A stretch of 64,000 bases of DNA from contig NZ_AEDD01000008.1 in assembly GCF_000179615.1 (NCBI RefSeq), positions 186,001-250,000 of the forward strand, written 5' to 3'. Positions 59,913 through 64,000 of the stretch are shown one piece after another. Position 1 is the stretch's first letter. Every line of letters begins with the position of its first letter. The notes beneath the pieces were generated by a model. It made no database searches and was not told where the DNA came from. It saw only the letters and a list, made by a program, of their open reading frames with translations. The stretch comes from Paenibacillus curdlanolyticus YK9 (GTDB taxonomy: Bacteria; Bacillota; Bacilli; Paenibacillales; Paenibacillaceae). A program made the translations under genes and the position numbers.

Positions 59913-60935
59913 ATGTCTAAGATTAGAGTAGCAGTTATCGGCTGCGGAGCGATCGCGACTCGCCGCCACGTACCTGAATATATGATCAATCCGAATGTAA
60001 AGCTCGTCGCATTCGTTGATCCCGTGCTGGAGCGGGCGGAAGAGCTTGCATCCAAATTCAATGCATTGGCTTTTAGCGATTATGAGACAATGCTGAAGGA
60101 AGTGGAGGTTGACGCGGTAAGCGTTTGTACGCCGAACATCCTGCATGCTCCAATCGCGATTGCAGCGGCTAACGCTGGTGCACATGTACTCGTAGAGAAG
60201 CCTATGGCAACGAATGAAGCGGATGCGCTTGCAATGATCGCAGCTGCCAAGACTAATGGCGTAAAACTGATGGTTGGCCAAAGCCAACGCTTAATGCCTC
60301 CTCACGTGAAAGCGAAAGAAATTTTGGATTCGGGAAGATTGGGCAAAGTCATTTCGTTCCGCACCTCGTTTGGTCATCCAGGTCCGGAAAGCTGGAGCGT
60401 GGACGGCAAAGACAGCTGGTTCTTCCGTAAGGACGAGGCAATCATGGGCGCAATGGGCGATCTTGGCGTGCACAAATCCGACCTGATGCGTTGGCTGCTC
60501 AATGATGAGGTAGCAGATGTTGCAGCTTTCGTTGGAACGCTGGACAAAGAAGGGACTACGGTAGACGACAACGCGACTTGCCTGATTCGTATGAAAAGCG
60601 GCGCGATCGGCACGCTCGTTGCAAGCTGGACTTATTATCGCGGAGAAGACAACTCGACGGTTCTCTGGTGCGAGAATGGCGTTCTTAAAGTTGGTACGGA
60701 TCCAGATCGTCCCGTCATTTTGGAGCTTCGCGACGGCACGAATGAGGATATCGAAGCCGGCGGAATTTCCACGAACAAAAGGCAGCTTCCGAGCTTCGTC
60801 ATCGACGAGTTTGTTAAATGCATCGTGAATGACGAGGAACCTTCCATCTCTGGCGAAGAGGGCCTCCGCTCGCTGAATGTTATTTTGGCAGCATTTGAAT
60901 CGCAAAAAACGGGCAAAATCATTGCCGTTAACTAG
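59913..60935 (+). CDS. Gfo/Idh/MocA family oxidoreductase
   Basis: 340 residues. Rossmann motif VAVIGCGAIATRRHVPEY, NAD-contacting block VSVCTPNILHAPIAIAAANA, EKP motif VLVEKPMATNE and the C-terminal substrate domain with DLGVHKSDLMRWLL (the HK/D catalytic block). Follows the isomerase directly in one operon and is closed by a terminator. Substrate unknown; NAD(P)-dependent sugar or inositol oxidation is expected. Confidence 0.9.
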   Translation: MSKIRVAVIGCGAIATRRHVPEYMINPNVKLVAFVDPVLERAEELASKFNALAFSDYETMLKEVEVDAVSVCTPNILHAPIAIAAANAGAHVLVEKPMATNEADALAMIAAAKTNGVKLMVGQSQRLMPPHVKAKEILDSGRLGKVISFRTSFGHPGPESWSVDGKDSWFFRKDEAIMGAMGDLGVHKSDLMRWLLNDEVADVAAFVGTLDKEGTTVDDNATCLIRMKSGAIGTLVASWTYYRGEDNSTVLWCENGVLKVGTDPDRPVILELRDGTNEDIEAGGISTNKRQLPSFVIDEFVKCIVNDEEPSISGEEGLRSLNVILAAFESQKTGKIIAVN

Positions 60936-60944
60936 ATAGAACAG

Positions 60945-60987
60945 AAGAACGGCGGCCGCTTGCGGGCTGCAGCCGTTCTTTTTTTTT
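60945..60987 (+). terminator. Terminator of the isomerase/oxidoreductase operon
   Basis: AGAACGGC...GCCGTTCT hairpin with inner GC pairs, followed by TTTTTTTT. Confidence 0.85.
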
Positions 60988-61366
60988 GAAGATTAACTGG
61001 CCAAACGCACATTTTCGGTCGATATAAGAAGAATAAGTGGAGGAATCTCTGTAAAAAATAAAAAGACGTTTAGCGCCGATTGCGATTAATGGCCTGCCTT
61101 CATGAAGCGGCATATCAACGCATGAGGGCTGATTTTGACGGAATTTGAGCGGAAATGACCAAAAACACCAAGGTGCGACAGGAGTAGGTTTGCCTCTGAC
61201 AGAAGGTGGCGGCGGTAATCGATCTCTTTACGAGAACGATATCATACCAAAGTGTTATTTCTGTCGTAAGGGGGATCTATACTATAATGGTTATTAGGAA
61301 ACAATACGTCTTTCCTCCACATTGAATATTTAAAATTAATTAATCCAAGACGGAGGTCTCACATCC
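60988..61366 (+). other. 379-bp intergenic region before odhA
   Basis: No convincing gene. TATAAT at 61283-61288 (in CTATACTATAATGG) is a good -10 without a clear -35, 79 bases before the odhA start. The SD is CGGAGG at 61351-61356. The first 200 bases contain only short open frames and no strong hairpin after the terminator. Confidence 0.5.
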
Positions 61367-64000
61367 ATGTCAGTGGACAACGGAAACTCGCAACGCCCTT
61401 GGGAAGCATTTTATGGTCCGAACCTGGGCTACGCACAAGAACAATATGAACGATATGTTTTGGATCCCGCCTCGGTAGATGAAGCGACACGGACAATGTT
61501 CGAGCGCTGGGGCCAACCGCCTGCAGTCGAGACTACGATCGTTAGCGGCTCAACCGCTTCGGCACCTATAGATGCGAATTTGTTGAAGAAAGCGGTTGCA
61601 GCGGGCAAACTCGTATGGAACATCCGTACGTACGGACACCTTGCAGCGGATATCGATCCGCTTCACATTGGTCCAGCAGCGGACACTGGCATGATGGAAG
61701 CTTCCAAGTACGGCATTACGGAAGCTGATCTTGCGGTTATCCCAGCCGAGCTTGTTTGGAACAATGCGCCAGCAGGAACGGCTAACGGCGCGGATGCGAT
61801 CCGCAAGCTGAAGAAAGCTTATACAGGAACGATTGCTTACGAGTTCAGCCATGTTCATGTGGAAGCAGAACGGGATTGGCTAAACGATCAAGCGGAGCAG
61901 GTCGCGCCTGCCTTTAAGCTGTCTAAGGAAGAGCGCAAGGAGCTTCTTACTGGACTTGTTGAGGCAGAATCGTTCGAGGACTTCCTGCACCGTACGTTCG
62001 TTGGCCAGAAGCGCTTCTCGGTTGAAGGCAACGAGTCGGCAGTGCCGCTTGTGAACGAGCTGGTGAAGCAATTGGCGGATTACGGCGCCAAAAACATTTT
62101 GCTCGGTATGGCGCATCGCGGCCGTTTGAACGTGCTGGCCCATGTGCTCGGCAAGCCATACAAAAAAATCTTCTCCGAGTTCCACCATTCGCCAAACCGC
62201 AACCTTGTGCCATCGGAAGGCTCAATGGGCATCAATTACGGCTGGTCGGGCGACGTAAAATATCACTTGGGTGCGAATCGCTCTTTGAAACGCAGCGAGA
62301 CGGTTGAAACGCGCATTACGCTGGCGAATAACCCGAGCCACCTTGAGTATGTCAATCCCGTTGTGCATGGCTTTACGCGTGCAGCACAGGAAGATCGTAC
62401 GCAGCCGGGCTATCCGGTGCAAGATGCGAAATCCGCTGGCGCGATCGTCATGCACGGCGACGCTGCATTCCCTGGCGAAGGCATCGTGACGGAGACGCTC
62501 AACATCGGCCAACTGAAAGGCTATACGAACGGCGGCTCCATCCACGTTATCGTAAACAACAAAATCGGCTTTACGACGGAGAGCGTCGATTCGCGTTCGA
62601 CGCACTATTCCAGCGACCCTGCCAAAGGCTTTGAGATTCCAATCGTTCACGTCAATGCGGATGATCCGGAAGCTTGCTTGCTGGCAGCTCGTATCGCTAC
62701 AGAATATCGCACGAAGTTCCAAAAGGACTTCCTCATTGACCTAATCGGCTACCGCCGCTATGGCCACAATGAAACGGATGATCCAGAAACGACGCAGCCT
62801 ACGATCTATGCGAAGGTGAAAGCACATGCTTCGGTAAGCAAGCTGTATGCTGAACGTTTGATTCAAGAAGGCGCGTTTACAGCTGAAGAAATCGAGCAGG
62901 TGCGTGTCGAGGTTATGAACCGACTGAAAGACGCTTACGAGGAAATGAAAAACAGCGCCGTTCAAGAGCAGGTTCATCAAGTGACTGACGTTCGCGCAGC
63001 TCGTCAAATCGGCAGCATTCCGACAGGTATTTCGCTTGAGAAGCTTCGCCAAATCAATATGCAGCTGCTGCAATGGCCAGCACAATTCAACGTGTATCCG
63101 AAGCTTCAGCGTATTTTGGAGCGTCGCGCAGGCGCGTTGAACGAAGGCGAGAAGGTCGATTGGAGCCATGCGGAGACGCTGGCATTCGCAACGATTCTTG
63201 CTGACGGGAAGCCGATTCGGATAACCGGACAAGATGCTGAGCGCGCAACATTCGCTCATCGCAACCTGGTCCTGCATGACAGCAGCACGGGCGAAACCTT
63301 CTGCCCGCTGCACAAGCTGCCGCAGGCCAAAGCATCATTTGCTATCCATAACAGTCCGCTGTCAGAATCAGCTGTACTGGGCTTTGAATATGGCTACAAC
63401 GTGTACTCCCCAGAGACATTTGCAATCTGGGAAGCGCAATTCGGCGACTTCGCGAATACGGCACAGGTTCTTATCGACCAGTTCATCTCGGCGGGCCGAT
63501 CCAAATGGTCGCAAAAGTCAAGCTTGACAATGCTGCTGCCTCACGGCTTTGAAGGCCAAGGACCTGAACACTCCAGCGCTCGCATGGAGCGGTTCCTGCA
63601 GATGTCAGGTGAAGAGAACTGGACAGTCGCGTACTTGTCCAGCGCATCGCAGTACTTCCATCTTCTCCGTCGCCAAGCTGCGATTTCGGAGACAGAAGCA
63701 GCGCGTCCACTCGTGCTTATGGCGCCTAAGAGCTTGATCCGTAACCCGCGCGTCGCTTCTTCAGCGGCTGAGTTTGCAGAAGGCACGGAGTTCCAACCGA
63801 TTCTGGAGCAGCCTGGTCTTGGCAGCAAGCCAGAGCGCGTAGAACGCATCGTCTTCTGCACAGGGAAGGTCGCGATCGATCTTGCTGATGCGCTTGATAA
63901 AGATGAGAATAAGGATAAGGATTGGCTGCATATCGTTCGCGTCGAGCAGCTGTATCCATTCCCGCAGAAGGAAATCGAAGCGGTGGTCGCACGATTCCCG
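61367..64000 (+). CDS. odhA: 2-oxoglutarate dehydrogenase E1 component (OdhA), 5' part
   Basis: The frame from ATG 61367 is open to the window end (878 codons). It has the E1o lead (NSQRPWEAFYGPNLGYAQEQ), the small N-terminal helical domain, and the ThDP core: LLGMAHRGRLNVLAHVLG, MGINYGWSGDVKYHLG, NNPSHLEYVNPVVHGFTR, VMHGDAAFPGEGIV and NNKIGFTTESVDS (ThDP/Mg block), then the transketolase pyrimidine-type part (ESAVLGFEYGYNVYSPE). It decarboxylates 2-oxoglutarate in the TCA cycle; odhB is expected just beyond the window. Confidence 0.95.
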   Translation, partial: MSVDNGNSQRPWEAFYGPNLGYAQEQYERYVLDPASVDEATRTMFERWGQPPAVETTIVSGSTASAPIDANLLKKAVAAGKLVWNIRTYGHLAADIDPLHIGPAADTGMMEASKYGITEADLAVIPAELVWNNAPAGTANGADAIRKLKKAYTGTIAYEFSHVHVEAERDWLNDQAEQVAPAFKLSKEERKELLTGLVEAESFEDFLHRTFVGQKRFSVEGNESAVPLVNELVKQLADYGAKNILLGMAHRGRLNVLAHVLGKPYKKIFSEFHHSPNRNLVPSEGSMGINYGWSGDVKYHLGANRSLKRSETVETRITLANNPSHLEYVNPVVHGFTRAAQEDRTQPGYPVQDAKSAGAIVMHGDAAFPGEGIVTETLNIGQLKGYTNGGSIHVIVNNKIGFTTESVDSRSTHYSSDPAKGFEIPIVHVNADDPEACLLAARIATEYRTKFQKDFLIDLIGYRRYGHNETDDPETTQPTIYAKVKAHASVSKLYAERLIQEGAFTAEEIEQVRVEVMNRLKDAYEEMKNSAVQEQVHQVTDVRAARQIGSIPTGISLEKLRQINMQLLQWPAQFNVYPKLQRILERRAGALNEGEKVDWSHAETLAFATILADGKPIRITGQDAERATFAHRNLVLHDSSTGETFCPLHKLPQAKASFAIHNSPLSESAVLGFEYGYNVYSPETFAIWEAQFGDFANTAQVLIDQFISAGRSKWSQKSSLTMLLPHGFEGQGPEHSSARMERFLQMSGEENWTVAYLSSASQYFHLLRRQAAISETEAARPLVLMAPKSLIRNPRVASSAAEFAEGTEFQPILEQPGLGSKPERVERIVFCTGKVAIDLADALDKDENKDKDWLHIVRVEQLYPFPQKEIEAVVARFP

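Overview
The window looks like chromosome from a Gram-positive, endospore-forming member of the Bacillales, most likely Paenibacillaceae. The reasons are a sufD-sufS-sufU-sufB iron-sulfur operon in Bacillales order, a cotJA-cotJB-cotJC spore-coat operon, YfkAB- and YunD-like genes, strong Shine-Dalgarno (SD) sequences, frequent TTG/GTG starts, and LexA boxes of the Bacillus CGAAC-N4-GTTCG type. No tRNA, rRNA, CRISPR array or insertion sequence was seen. Layout: (1) 1-3669, the 3' part of the suf operon. (2) 3644-43718, a complete-looking siphovirus prophage of 40,050 bp integrated into the last codons of sufB. A 25-bp core is repeated exactly at both ends, so SufB is not changed and only the last base of its stop codon is swapped. 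(3) 43719-64000, ordinary chromosome: the displaced suf terminator, an HD-GYP gene, molybdenum-cofactor genes (moeB, a fused moaD-moaE, moaA), a YunD-like phosphoesterase, a second HD-GYP gene, yfkAB, a CNNM/CorC transporter-like gene, cotJABC, a molybdate regulator with modAB, an araC-type regulator, a sugar isomerase/oxidoreductase pair, and the start of odhA (2-oxoglutarate dehydrogenase E1), cut by the window edge. Prophage plan, left to right: integrase (minus strand, with a LexA-like box at its promoter); ImmA-like protease and CI-like repressor (minus); an operator region with four copies of a GTTACG-N6-CGTAAC palindrome between divergent promoters; Cro-like gene; small early genes; a replication module (DUF2800 nuclease, DUF2815 ssDNA-binding protein, family A DNA polymerase, PcfK/PcfJ pair, DUF3102, MazG-like, VapE primase-helicase, an iteron-rich candidate origin, VRR-NUC nuclease, SNF2-type helicase); an ArpU/sigma-like late regulator followed by five GCCG boxes at exact 11-bp spacing; a two-gene cargo unit; terminase, SPP1-type portal, MuF-like minor head protein with a long C-terminal extension plus a small possible immunity gene; scaffold, capsid, connectors, tail tube, a tail chaperone with a probable +1 frameshift, tape measure, baseplate and fibre genes; holin and endolysin. 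The right end (41.6-43.7 kb) is an accessory segment: a two-TM protein; very small membrane peptides opposed by a ~90-nt antisense RNA with its own promoter and terminator (type I toxin-antitoxin-like); a second repressor with three 17-bp operators between divergent promoters; and a small SOS-type operon. The most interesting points are this right-end segment, the MuF-extension/immunity pair, the GCCG box array, the iteron region, the sufB att site and the candidate +1 frameshift. Family names come from recognition of motifs and gene order, not from database searches.
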